Assembly: GCF_010093185.1 (NCBI RefSeq)
Contig: NZ_PDWL01000020.1
Span: 1-64,000, forward strand
From: Pseudoxanthomonas jiangsuensis
Lineage (GTDB): Bacteria > Pseudomonadota > Gammaproteobacteria > Xanthomonadales > Xanthomonadaceae
DNA length: 64,000 nucleotides
Reading direction: 5' to 3'
Position 1 is the first letter of the stretch, and every line of letters begins with the position of its first letter. The translations under genes and the position numbers were made by a program. Of the stretch, positions 51,965 through 60,259 are shown piece after piece. The notes beneath the pieces are model-generated. The model searched no databases. It had not been told where the DNA came from and saw nothing but the letters and a program-made list of their open reading frames with translations.

Positions 51965-54295
51965 ATGACCCAGCCCCTTCGCCCGGCCGCGACGCGCCGC
52001 CGGCTCGTCCTCGCTTTCGCCATTTCCCAGGCGCTGTCGCTGCCTGCCCTCGCCGCCGACGCCCCGGCCGACGCCGATGCCGCCGGCCCGCGCACGCCGA
52101 CCACGCTCGACTCGCTGGTGGTCACCGGCGCGCGGGTGGCCGAGGCCGACATCGCCATCGGCACCGACCAGGTGCGCAACACCATCGCCATCGACCACGA
52201 GGCCCTGCTCTCGGCGCCGGCCGGCATCTCCGGGCTGAAGATGCTGGAGTCGCTGCCGGGCTTCAACGTCCAGGCCAACGACGCGTTGGGACTGTACGAG
52301 TTCGGCAACTCGGTGTTCGTGCGCGCCTTCGGCTTCCGCCAGATCGGCTTCGTCCTCGACGGCATCCCGCTGGGCCGCAGCGACCAGTTCGGCGGCAGCC
52401 CGGTGTTCCGCTACGTCGACAACGAGAACACCTGGCGGGTGACCGCCTCGCAGGGCGCCGGCGACGTGTCCGCGCCCAGCTACGCCTCGCTCGGCCCGAT
52501 CGTGCAGCACCAGAGCCTGGCGCCGGCCGAGGAGGCCGGGGTGCAGCTGTCGCAGACCTTCGGCCCGGACGACCTCAACCGCAGCTTCGTCAAGCTCGAG
52601 AGTGGCGAGCACGGCGGCTTCTCCGGCTACCTCAGCCGCTCCAAGATCGACAGCCGGCTGTGGCGCGGGCCCGGCACCATCGACCGCGAGCACATCGAGG
52701 GCAAGGCCCGCTACCGCTGGGACAGCGGCAGCGTGGACTTCAAGGTCGTGCACAACGACTTCTTCGACTACGACACGCCCTCGATCAACAAGGCCCAGTA
52801 CCTGGGCACGGCCAACGACGCGTTCGGGCGCCAGGGCCGCTACTTCGGCTACCTGGGCTACGTGCCGTCGCTGGCGCCGAGCGTGGCCGGGATCGCCTAC
52901 AGCGCCACCGGCTACAACCAGTACTACCAGCAGGCGATCAACCAGCGCACCGACACCCTCTACGGCCTCAACGGCCTGTTCGTGCTCAGCCCGGACCTGG
53001 AGCTGCGCTCCACCCTCTACTACGAGGACAAGGACGGCTACGGCGTCTCGCCCGAGGCCTACGCCACCTCGCTGGCCAGCCACAACGCGCAGCGCGCGAT
53101 CGTCCCCGGGCTGTACGCGCCGCTGGGCCTGCAATACGGCCTGTCCACCGTCGCCGGCACCCGCCAGGGCGCGCTGGCGGCGCTGACCTGGCAGGTCGGC
53201 GCGCACAGCATCGACGCCGGCGCCTGGCGCGAGCGCGACCGTTACCACCGCACCCAGGCGCGCTACAACCAGGTCGGCGGCAACCCGGCCGGGCAGCCCC
53301 TGCTGGACCAGCCGGTGCACCTGCAGCGCGACTTCTGGTCCACCCGCACCAGCACCCAGCTGCACCTGAAGGACACCTGGCGCCTGCTCGACGACCGCCT
53401 GGCGCTGGAGTTCGGGGTCAAGGCGCTGGACCTGGCGTACGAGATCGAGGGCCAGCGCAATCCGGCCGACTACATCGCCGGGCGCCGGCCGCTGATCCGC
53501 GACCGCTGGAAGGACGGCTTCCTGCCGCAGGCCGGCGCGGTCTACAGCTTTGGCCGCGAGCAGCTGTTCGCGTCGTGGTCGCAGACCCTGGCCCTGCCGC
53601 AGGGCGCCGACGACATCTACTCGCAGGCCAGCCCGGCCGCGCCGGGCCCGGAGGCGGAGACCGCCGAGAACCTGGAGCTGGGCCTGCGCAGCAACCGCGG
53701 CACCTTCAACGGGGTGCTGGCGCTGTACGCCTCGCGCTTCGACGACCGCCTGCAGTCCTACGCCTCGCCGGTGCCGGGCAGCGGCACCACCGAGACCTTC
53801 TTCCAGAACGTGGGCGCGGTGGAGGCCTGGGGCGCGGAGGCCAGCGGCATCTGGAAGCCGCGCGCGCTCGGCGACAGGGTCGCGTTCAACGGCAACCTCA
53901 GCTGGAACCGGGCCGAGTTCAAGGACGACTTCTCCACCTTCGCCATCGCCGGCAACCGCGTGCCCGACAGCCCGCAGTGGCTGTCGCAGGCCGGGGTGAC
54001 CTGGGAGGCCGGCCGCTGGGGCGTGCTCAACCTGTCCGGGCGCTACGTCGGGCAGCGCTACAGCAACTACGTCAACACCGAGTCGGTCGGCGGCTACGCG
54101 GTGTGGAACGCTTACGTCGACCTCGGCGGCGAGGCCTTCGAGGGCCTTTTGCGCAACGCGCGGCTGCGCTTCAACGTCGACAACCTGTTCGACCGCGACT
54201 ACCTTGGCACGATCAACCCGGTCGTGAGCGGCCCGGCCACCTACCGGCCCGGTCCCGACCGCACCTGGCAGGTCTCGCTGAGCATCGCGCTCTGA
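51965..54295 (+). CDS. TonB-dependent outer-membrane receptor
   Basis: 776 residues. The signal peptide ends at PALAA near 31. A TonB-box-like TLDSLVVTGAR is near 48. The plug spans ~60-190 with LKMLESLPGFNV, FVRAFGFRQIGFVLDGIPLG and the Gly/Asp-rich end. The barrel ends with NARLRFNVDNLFDRDYLG and the C-terminal TWQVSLSIAL, typical of outer-membrane export. Ligand unknown. The M19 dipeptidase gene begins ten bases after the stop with a ribosome site, so the two are one unit and a peptide-containing ligand is a reasonable inference. Confidence 0.93.
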   Translation: MTQPLRPAATRRRLVLAFAISQALSLPALAADAPADADAAGPRTPTTLDSLVVTGARVAEADIAIGTDQVRNTIAIDHEALLSAPAGISGLKMLESLPGFNVQANDALGLYEFGNSVFVRAFGFRQIGFVLDGIPLGRSDQFGGSPVFRYVDNENTWRVTASQGAGDVSAPSYASLGPIVQHQSLAPAEEAGVQLSQTFGPDDLNRSFVKLESGEHGGFSGYLSRSKIDSRLWRGPGTIDREHIEGKARYRWDSGSVDFKVVHNDFFDYDTPSINKAQYLGTANDAFGRQGRYFGYLGYVPSLAPSVAGIAYSATGYNQYYQQAINQRTDTLYGLNGLFVLSPDLELRSTLYYEDKDGYGVSPEAYATSLASHNAQRAIVPGLYAPLGLQYGLSTVAGTRQGALAALTWQVGAHSIDAGAWRERDRYHRTQARYNQVGGNPAGQPLLDQPVHLQRDFWSTRTSTQLHLKDTWRLLDDRLALEFGVKALDLAYEIEGQRNPADYIAGRRPLIRDRWKDGFLPQAGAVYSFGREQLFASWSQTLALPQGADDIYSQASPAAPGPEAETAENLELGLRSNRGTFNGVLALYASRFDDRLQSYASPVPGSGTTETFFQNVGAVEAWGAEASGIWKPRALGDRVAFNGNLSWNRAEFKDDFSTFAIAGNRVPDSPQWLSQAGVTWEAGRWGVLNLSGRYVGQRYSNYVNTESVGGYAVWNAYVDLGGEAFEGLLRNARLRFNVDNLFDRDYLGTINPVVSGPATYRPGPDRTWQVSLSIAL

Positions 54296-54305
54296 AAGGA
54301 AACCC

Positions 54306-55586
54306 GTGGACGACAAGCATCGGCTGGCCCCTTCCCTGCTCGCGCTCGGACTCGCGGCCGCACTGGCCTGGCCCGGCGCGCACGCCGCCGAGGTCGGCGC
54401 GCAGGCCAGGCAGCTGCACCAGCGCATCCTGACCCTGGACACCCACCTGGACACCCCGGCCAACTTCGCGCGTCCGGGCTGGAGCCTGCTGGACGACCAC
54501 CGCGCCGAAGGCGAGTACTCCCAGGTCGACTACCCGCGGATGGTCGAGGGCGGGCTGGATGGCGGCTTCTGGGTGATCTACACCGGCCAGGGCGACCGCA
54601 GCGCCGCCGCCAACCTCAAGGCGCGCGACCAGGCACTGGGCCGGCTGGTGGAGATCCGCGAGATGCTCGCCCGCCATCCGCAGCAGTTCGAGCTGGCGCT
54701 GACCCCGCAGGATGCGCGGCGGATCGTCGACGCCGGGCGCAAGGTGGTGTTCATTTCGATGGAGAACGCCTCGCCGCTGGCGGCCGATCCCAGCCTGTTG
54801 TCGTTCTTCCACGCCCAGGGCGTGCGCATGCTGGGCATCACCCACATCGGCAACAACGAGTTCGGCGACTCCTCCAACCCGCGCCAGGGCGAGGGCGCCG
54901 AGTGGCACGGGCTGAGCCCGGCCGGGCGCGCGCTGGTGGCCGAGGCCAACCGGCTGGGGATCCTGCTCGACCAGTCGCATTCCTCGGACGCGGTGTTCGA
55001 CCAGCTGATCGAGCTGTCGGCGGTGCCGTTCGTGCTCTCGCACAGTTCCGCAGACGCGATCCACGAGAACCCGCGCAACATCGACGACGCGCGCCTGCGC
55101 AGACTGGCCGCGCACGGCGGGGTGATCCAGGTCAACGCGTTCGGCGCCTACCTGGTGGAGACCCCGGCCAATCCCGAGCGCCGGGCCGCGCTGGACGCGT
55201 TGTGGGATCGCAGCGAGAAGGCCGCCAGCCCGGCCCAGCTGCGCGAGCTGGCCGCGCGCCGACGCGAGATCGACCGCCGTTTCCCGGTGCCGCAGGCCAC
55301 CTTCGAGGACTACATGCAGCACCTGCTGCACATCCTCCAGGTCGCCGGGCCGAAGCACGTCGGCATCGGCGCCGACTGGGACGGCGGCGGCGGCGTGGAC
55401 GGCCTGTCCGAGATCTCGCAGATCCCGCGGATCACCGAGCGGCTTCTGCAGGCCGGCTACGACGAGCAGCAGATCGCCGATATCTGGGGCGGCAACGTGC
55501 TGCGCATCCTCGGCCAGGCGCAGGCGCATGCCGCGCGGCTGGCCGCGCAGGCGCCCGCGCCGGCGGCCGCCGCTTCGGGTCACTGA
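54306..55586 (+). CDS. M19-family membrane dipeptidase (exported)
   Basis: 426 residues with a signal peptide (LLALGLAAALAWPGAHA, to ~27). Two-zinc dipeptidase of the renal dipeptidase family. Ligands: His47 and Asp49 in LDTHLDTP, the bridging Glu153 in ISMENASP, His225 in LDQSHSSD and His246 in VLSHSSAD; Asp357 in GIGADWDG is also conserved. Substrates of the family are L,L- and L,D-dipeptides, some cyclic or modified. Start is GTG with AAGGA upstream. Directly follows the TonB receptor, suggesting import of a peptide ligand and its cleavage in the periplasm. Confidence 0.92.
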   Translation: MDDKHRLAPSLLALGLAAALAWPGAHAAEVGAQARQLHQRILTLDTHLDTPANFARPGWSLLDDHRAEGEYSQVDYPRMVEGGLDGGFWVIYTGQGDRSAAANLKARDQALGRLVEIREMLARHPQQFELALTPQDARRIVDAGRKVVFISMENASPLAADPSLLSFFHAQGVRMLGITHIGNNEFGDSSNPRQGEGAEWHGLSPAGRALVAEANRLGILLDQSHSSDAVFDQLIELSAVPFVLSHSSADAIHENPRNIDDARLRRLAAHGGVIQVNAFGAYLVETPANPERRAALDALWDRSEKAASPAQLRELAARRREIDRRFPVPQATFEDYMQHLLHILQVAGPKHVGIGADWDGGGGVDGLSEISQIPRITERLLQAGYDEQQIADIWGGNVLRILGQAQAHAARLAAQAPAPAAAASGH

Positions 55587-55607
55587 CGCCGGGCGGCCGC
55601 CCGGCGT
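55586..55607. repeat. 22-bp perfect palindrome at the dipeptidase stop
   Basis: ACGCCGGGCGG followed directly by its reverse complement; the first A is the last base of the stop codon. No T-run follows. Could be a weak hairpin terminator or a protein-binding site. Confidence 0.4.
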
Positions 55608-55712
55608 GCCGCACCACGCCCTGCGCGGCCGCACACACCGCCGCCGCGCAGGGGTCACGCCCCTGTCATCGCCGCTGGCCACACTCCCGCGCTTTGCGAC
55701 AGGGGGTGACAG

Positions 55713-57029
55713 ATGGGTTTCTCGTTCGCGCGCATGCTGGCGCTGGCGATCGTGCTGGCCGGCGTGCCGACCGCGCCCGCGCGGGCACAGGAGCAGGAGG
55801 CCGAGCGCCTGCGCATCCATGGTTCCTACACCGTGGGCGAGCGCCTGGTGCCGGCGCTGGTGGAGGACTGGCTGCGGGCGATGGAGTACACCGGCATCCG
55901 CCGGGTGCCGCGCGCGCCTGGCCTGCTGGAGATCCACGCCCTGCGCGAGGGCGTGCCGCTGGTGGTGGAGATCGGCGGCGAAGGCGGCGGCGAAGGTTTC
56001 CGCCGGCTGGTCGAGGGCCAGGCCGAACTGGCCATGCTCGCCCGTCGTCCCGACGCGCGCGAGCGCGAGGCCGGCTGGCAGCTCGGCGACCTGTCCTCGC
56101 CCGACCAGGAATACCTGCTCGCGCTCAATGCCGCGCGCGTCGTGGTCCACCGCGACAGCCCGCTCAAGCGCATCGACCTGGCCCAGTTGCGGGCGCTGCT
56201 GGCCGGCAGCGCGCCGGGCGCGGCGAACCGGCTGCTGCTCGGCCCGGCCAGCGGCGGCCTCGAAGGCTTCCTGCGCGAGCGCTTCAACGGCGGCCGTCCG
56301 CTGCGCCCGGCCAGCGTCCTGCGCCACCGCGACCTGCGCAGCGCCGCCGCGGCCGCCGCCTTCGACCCGTCGGCGCTGGCGGTGGTCGAACTGGGCACGC
56401 CGCTGCCACCCGGAGTGCGGGTCCTGCCGGTGTCCGACGGCGGCCTGGCGGTGGCGCCCGATCCGACCGGCATCCGCAGCCAGGACTATCCGCTGGCCTG
56501 GCGCTACCAGGTCTACGGCGGGCAGATGATGTCGGCGCTGGGCCGCAGCTTCGCCCTGCACACGCTCACCCCGCGGGCGCAGGCGCTGGTGCGGCGCCTG
56601 GGCCTGGTCCCGATGGACCTGTCGCTGCCGGCCACCGGCGAGGTCGCGGCCCTGCCGCCCGACTACCGCGACGCGGTCGCCGGCGGCACCCGCCTGCCGC
56701 TGGCTCTGCGCTTCAACCTGAAGTCGCTGACCACGATCTTCGACGGCAGCTCGGCCCACGACCTGGATCGGGTGGTCGAACTGCTGCAGCGGCCGGAGTA
56801 CCGCGGCCGCAGTGTCAGCGTGGTCGGTTTCTCCCAGGCCGAGCGGCAGAGCAAGCTGTTCGCGATGACCGCCAGCAGCAACCGCGCCGACATCGTCGCC
56901 GCCTGGCTGATCGAGCGCGGGATCGCGGTGCGGCGGATCCGCGGCCTGGGTTCACTGCAGCCGCTGGCCGGCGGCGAGGGCGAGGAGGCGCGCTTCCGCA
57001 ACGAGCGGGTGGAGCTGTGGCTGCTGTGA
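55713..57029 (+). CDS. Periplasmic substrate-binding (PstS-like) / OmpA-like fusion protein
   Basis: 438 residues with a signal peptide ending ARA near 25. Residues ~30-300 resemble a phosphate-type periplasmic binding protein (IHGSYTVGERLVPALVEDWL, GFRRLVEGQAELAMLARRP, GPASGGLEGFLRERFNGG). Residues ~335-438 resemble an OmpA-like peptidoglycan-binding domain. In OmpA the diaminopimelate contacts are Asp271 and Arg286. Here Arg391 (SSNRADIV) is kept, but the Asp is replaced by Gln375 (VVGFSQAER). Such fusions exist in proteobacteria with unknown function. A GGGGGTGACAG tract precedes the ATG. It stands alone after the dipeptidase. Confidence 0.8.
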   Translation: MGFSFARMLALAIVLAGVPTAPARAQEQEAERLRIHGSYTVGERLVPALVEDWLRAMEYTGIRRVPRAPGLLEIHALREGVPLVVEIGGEGGGEGFRRLVEGQAELAMLARRPDAREREAGWQLGDLSSPDQEYLLALNAARVVVHRDSPLKRIDLAQLRALLAGSAPGAANRLLLGPASGGLEGFLRERFNGGRPLRPASVLRHRDLRSAAAAAAFDPSALAVVELGTPLPPGVRVLPVSDGGLAVAPDPTGIRSQDYPLAWRYQVYGGQMMSALGRSFALHTLTPRAQALVRRLGLVPMDLSLPATGEVAALPPDYRDAVAGGTRLPLALRFNLKSLTTIFDGSSAHDLDRVVELLQRPEYRGRSVSVVGFSQAERQSKLFAMTASSNRADIVAAWLIERGIAVRRIRGLGSLQPLAGGEGEEARFRNERVELWLL

Positions 57030-57122
57030 GCGCGCGCGGGTTTCGGCCGGAACCGTGGCCGCGGAGATGCCGTCGCCACGGTTAGACTGGCGCATCCCTC
57101 CACCACCACGAGAGCCGCCTCC

Positions 57123-58004
57123 ATGCGCCTGGGCCTAGCCGCCAACCGCCTGCACCACGCCACCGAGGACGGCGCGCTGTTCCGCTGGCTGCGCGCCAGC
57201 GGCCAGGGCATTCGCGAGCTGGGACTGGAGCTGCACACGGTCGGCCGCACCCACGAGGCGATCGCCGCGGCCGGCATGCTCGCCGGCTACGCCGGGCTCA
57301 AGCGCTATCCCTACGGCCGCGAAGGCGGGCTGATGAAGCTGGTGGCCGAAGTGGTCGGCCTGGAAGGCGACGCCCGCACCCTGGACGGCGCGATCTACCT
57401 GATCGATCCGGTCGATCCGTCCTCGATCTTCCCGGAGGCGATCGCGCTCAAGCGCCAGTGCGTGATCCACGGCAAGCCCTTCATCTCCACCGTGGCCAGC
57501 GCCCGCGACTGGATCGAGAACGAGCGCGTCCACGCCGGCCTGGCCCCGGACCCGGGCGCCGACCGCTTCCACGCCTTCGAATCGCAGACCCTGGCGCTGA
57601 TCGCCCACGATGCGATGAAGCCGCAGATGCTGGCCTTCGCCGCCGAGCACTACGACGTGCTGTCGCGCTTCGCCCGCCGGGTGGCCACCGGCACCACCGG
57701 CCAGCGCCTGAACGAGATGGCCTGGAGCCGCGGCTGGCCGCAGGACACGCCGTGGGTGCACCGCTACCTCAGCGGCCCGATGGGCGGCGACGCCCAGATC
57801 GCCGACCTGGTGCTGGAGCGGCGCTGCCAGCGCGCGGTGTTCTTCGAGGACCCGCACGTGGCGCGCCAGCACGAGGCCGACATCCAGCTGCTGGAGCGCG
57901 CGGTGACCACGGTGACCGACGAGGCGGTGTGCATCACCTCGCCGGCGGTGGCCGCGCGCTGGGTCGCGGCGGTGCGGCGGCGGGCGCAGCCGCGCGCGAG
58001 CTGA
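57123..58004 (+). CDS. mgsA: Methylglyoxal synthase with duplicated MGS-like N-terminal domain
   Basis: 293 residues, twice the length of E. coli MgsA (152). Residues ~155-290 are a full catalytic domain: ALIAHDAMK, phosphate loop TGTTG (189-193), GPMGGD with catalytic Asp223, and DPHVARQHEAD with His250. It converts dihydroxyacetone phosphate to methylglyoxal, bypassing lower glycolysis when phosphate is scarce. Residues 1-~130 align with the same fold (LHTVGRTHEAI, YPYGREGGLMKL, IYLIDPVDPSS) but lack the catalytic Asp and His. I infer an internal duplication with a degenerate, perhaps regulatory, first copy. A TTAGACT -10-like element lies ~38 bases upstream. Confidence 0.85.
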   Translation: MRLGLAANRLHHATEDGALFRWLRASGQGIRELGLELHTVGRTHEAIAAAGMLAGYAGLKRYPYGREGGLMKLVAEVVGLEGDARTLDGAIYLIDPVDPSSIFPEAIALKRQCVIHGKPFISTVASARDWIENERVHAGLAPDPGADRFHAFESQTLALIAHDAMKPQMLAFAAEHYDVLSRFARRVATGTTGQRLNEMAWSRGWPQDTPWVHRYLSGPMGGDAQIADLVLERRCQRAVFFEDPHVARQHEADIQLLERAVTTVTDEAVCITSPAVAARWVAAVRRRAQPRAS

Positions 58005-58012
58005 GCGATCGC

Positions 58013-58613
58013 ATGTCCGCGCTCCGCCTCCTGCCCCTGCTGCTGGCGGCCGTGCTGGCCGCGGCATCCGCGCATGCGCAGGAAAGCGCCCTGCGCTACG
58101 CAGGGGTGAACCTGGCCGGCGCCGAGTTCAATTCGAGCAAGCGCCCCGGCACCCTGCACAAGGACCGGCGCGCACAGCTGGTCGGGCAGCGGCTACGGCG
58201 GCGTCTCCAACGCCACCGCCTTGCAGGACCTGCGCGACCCGGGCGACCGGATCGCGATCGAGGTCCACCAGTACCTGGACCGGGACTACAGCGGCACCCA
58301 CGCCGAATGCGTCGGCCCGGACATCGGCGTGGACACGCTGCGTGGCTTCACCGCCTGGCTGCGCGAACACGGCCGCCAGGGCTTCCTCGCCGAGTTCGCC
58401 GGCGGACCGGGCGAGGTCTGCCGCCAGGCCGTGGACAACATGCTCGCCTTCATCGCCGGCAACGACGACGTCTGGCTCGGCTGGACCTGGTGGGCGGCCG
58501 GAGCCTGGTGGAAGCCGGACTATCCCTTCAACGTGCAGCCCGGCCAGGACGGCGGCGGCAAGCCGCAGATGGAGGTGCTGGCGCGGCACGCGCGTGCGGC
58601 GACCGCGCCCTGA
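58013..58613 (+). pseudogene. GH5 cellulase pseudogene with large internal deletion and frameshift
   Basis: An ATG at 58013 starts a signal peptide and the GH5-typical opening RYAGVNLAGAEFNSSKRPGTLHKD. At 58163-58166 the frame breaks: the next GH5 block, TGAHSWSGSGYGG, reads from 58164 in another frame and runs to the stop at 58613. That block includes VHQYLDRDYSGTHAECV and the nucleophile Glu in FLAEFAGG. Missing are the middle of the barrel and the NEP acid/base Glu, by comparison about 110-150 residues. The product could not be a working endoglucanase. It follows the MGS gene by eight bases. Two halves of one gene joined at a short GACC is the simplest reading. Confidence 0.8.
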
Positions 58614-58690
58614 GTGGGCCGGCCGACCATGCCGATGTCCTGGGCAGGCCCCTAGACTCCATGCGCCATTCCCGCGCGAGGAAAGCCGCA

Positions 58691-58786
58691 ATGCATCCGG
58701 ACCCCGCCATCGCCCACTACCCGGGCCACGCCGCTGCGGATGCCGCCGCGTCGTACTGGCCGCGCACCACCCGGGCCGCGCGCTGA
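58691..58786 (+). pseudogene. 31-codon open frame with promoter and ribosome site, probable gene remnant
   Basis: MHPDPAIAHYPGHAAADAAA is followed by a short Arg-rich end. A GAGGAAA ribosome site lies at good spacing and a TAGACT -10-like element about 30 bases upstream. Its stop lies one base before the ATG of the NRDE gene, so it may act as a leader frame coupled to it. The motif is not a known family; the good start signals and abrupt end suggest the 5' stump of a deleted gene. Confidence 0.35.
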
Positions 58787-58787
58787 C

Positions 58788-59546
58788 ATGTGCGTGGTCG
58801 CCTTCGCCTGGGATGCGCATCCGCGCTGGCGGCTGCTGCTGGCCGGCAACCGCGACGAGTTCCACACCCGCCCGACCGCGCCGCTGGCGCGCTGGGACGA
58901 CGGCTCCGGGATCGTCGCCGGCCGCGATCTGGAAGCCGGCGGCACCTGGCTGGGCGTGGCGGACGGTGGCCGCTGCGCGCTGGTGACCAATGTGCGCGAC
59001 TTCAGCCGGCCGCAGGATGGTCTCTCGCGCGGGCTGCTGGCCAGCGACTGGCTGCGCGGCGGCGAAGGCGCGCTGGCGCATGCCCGCGCCCTGCTGCCGG
59101 CGGCCGCCGGCTACCGTCCCTTCAACCTGCTGCTCGCCGACCGCGAGGGCTGCGCCTGGGCCAGCAACGCGCCGCAGCCGCGGATGACGGCGGTGGCGGC
59201 GGGCGTGCACGTGCTGTCCAATGCCGCGCTGGACACGCCGTGGCCGAAGGCCGAGGCCCTGGGTGCGTCCCTGCAGGCCTGGCTCGATGCCGGCGGCGGC
59301 GGGGACTTCGAGCCGCTGTTCGCCGCCCTGGCCGACGACCGCGCCTATCCGGACGCGCGGCTGCCGGATACCGGCATCGGCCTGGAACGCGAGCGCTGGC
59401 TCTCGGCCGCCTTCATCCGCGGCGCCGACTACGGCACCCGCGCCAGCACCGTGGTCGCGCTGGACCGCGACGGCGGCGGCACGATCGTCGAGCGGCGCTG
59501 GGGCCCGGGCGGCATCGGCCTCGGCGAAACCCGCCTGATCCTGTAG
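58788..59546 (+). CDS. NRDE/TANGO2-family protein
   Basis: 252 residues. It opens MCVVAFAWDAHPRWRLLLAGNRDEFHTRPTAPLA: Cys2 as potential N-terminal nucleophile, followed by the family-defining NRDE. GGTWLGVADGGRCALVTNVRDF and the C-terminal ERRWGPGGIGLGETRLIL fit the family. TANGO2 relatives have been linked to heme or lipid handling in eukaryotes and some bacteria; activity is unproven. The start at 58788 is fixed by the Met-Cys requirement. The TAG stop lies within a degenerate REP half. Confidence 0.88.
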   Translation: MCVVAFAWDAHPRWRLLLAGNRDEFHTRPTAPLARWDDGSGIVAGRDLEAGGTWLGVADGGRCALVTNVRDFSRPQDGLSRGLLASDWLRGGEGALAHARALLPAAAGYRPFNLLLADREGCAWASNAPQPRMTAVAAGVHVLSNAALDTPWPKAEALGASLQAWLDAGGGGDFEPLFAALADDRAYPDARLPDTGIGLERERWLSAAFIRGADYGTRASTVVALDRDGGGTIVERRWGPGGIGLGETRLIL

Positions 59547-59565
59547 GCAGCGTTCCTGCAGGCGG
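59541..59565 (+). repeat. Degenerate REP half overlapping the NRDE stop
   Basis: CTGTAGGCAGCGTTCCTGCAGGCGG aligns with CTGTAGGAGCCGGCCTTGCAGG of the REP pair at 60153 with several mismatches. Its TAG is the stop codon of the NRDE gene. Confidence 0.35.
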
Positions 59566-59686
59566 TGTTCACCCGGCTGAACCGTCGGCCGCGGCATTCA
59601 CGCCGCAGTGAATTCCCGCGCGGCACGGTGGCGCCCCGGACGCCGATTCCTGCGTCCATCGCCCACGCACTCCGAGGAGGAATGCC

Positions 59687-60139
59687 ATGCGTATCCACAC
59701 CGCGCTGATTGCCCCGACCCTGCTGGCCGCCGCGCTGGCCGCGACCCCGGCCCTGGCCGATCCGGGCAGGACCGGCGGCAAGCAGACCCTTACCGAGCCG
59801 CAGATCCGCGAACTGCTCGAGAAGCAGGGCTTCACCCGCATCGACGACCTGGAGTTCGAGGACGGCATGTGGGAGACCGACGCCACCAGCGCCGACGGCA
59901 ACCGCGTCGACGTGCGGGTGGACGCGGCCAGCGGCCGGGTCTTCTCCGAGGACATGGTCTCCACCCTCAGCGCCGACGACATCAAGGCGAAACTGACCGC
60001 GGCCGGCTACTCCAAGGTCCACGACCTCGACTACGACGACGGCATCTGGGAAGCCGACGCTGAGCGCCCGGACGGCAAGAACGTGAACATCCGGGTCGAT
60101 CCGAAGGATGGCCGCATCCTCGGCGTCGAGAACGACTGA
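59687..60139 (+). CDS. Exported protein with two PepSY-like domains
   Basis: 150 residues, signal peptide to about residue 25 (LAATPALADP). The mature part is two tandem ~55-residue repeats. Each starts with a helix (EPQIRELLEKQGFTRI; DDIKAKLTAAGYSKV) and continues with strands DDLEFEDGMWETDA / HDLDYDDGIWEADA and VDVRVDAASGRVF / VNIRVDPKDGRIL. This is the PepSY pattern found in peptidase propeptides and periplasmic modulators. Strong GAGGAGG ribosome site. It precedes a REP pair and converges on an MFS exporter. Confidence 0.88.
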   Translation: MRIHTALIAPTLLAAALAATPALADPGRTGGKQTLTEPQIRELLEKQGFTRIDDLEFEDGMWETDATSADGNRVDVRVDAASGRVFSEDMVSTLSADDIKAKLTAAGYSKVHDLDYDDGIWEADAERPDGKNVNIRVDPKDGRILGVEND

Positions 60140-60152
60140 GCCGTCGCTCTCC

Positions 60153-60259
60153 TGTAGGAGCCGGCCTTGCAGGCGACCGCCATGGCGGTTGCATCTGCGT
60201 GAAGCCGGGTGCCATTGACGCATCCGCCTCCACGGTCGCCGGCAAGACCGGCTCCTACA
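60153..60259. repeat. Inverted REP pair between PepSY and MFS genes
   Basis: TGTAGGAGCCGGCCTTGCAGG at 60153-60173 is mirrored by CCGGCAAGACCGGCTCCTACA at 60239-60259, about 65 bases apart. This is the TGTAGGAGCCGG REP family seen across Xanthomonas and Pseudomonas. On the minus strand the right copy supplies the TAG stop of the MFS gene. Related partial copies are at 21781, 51808 and 59541. Confidence 0.75.
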
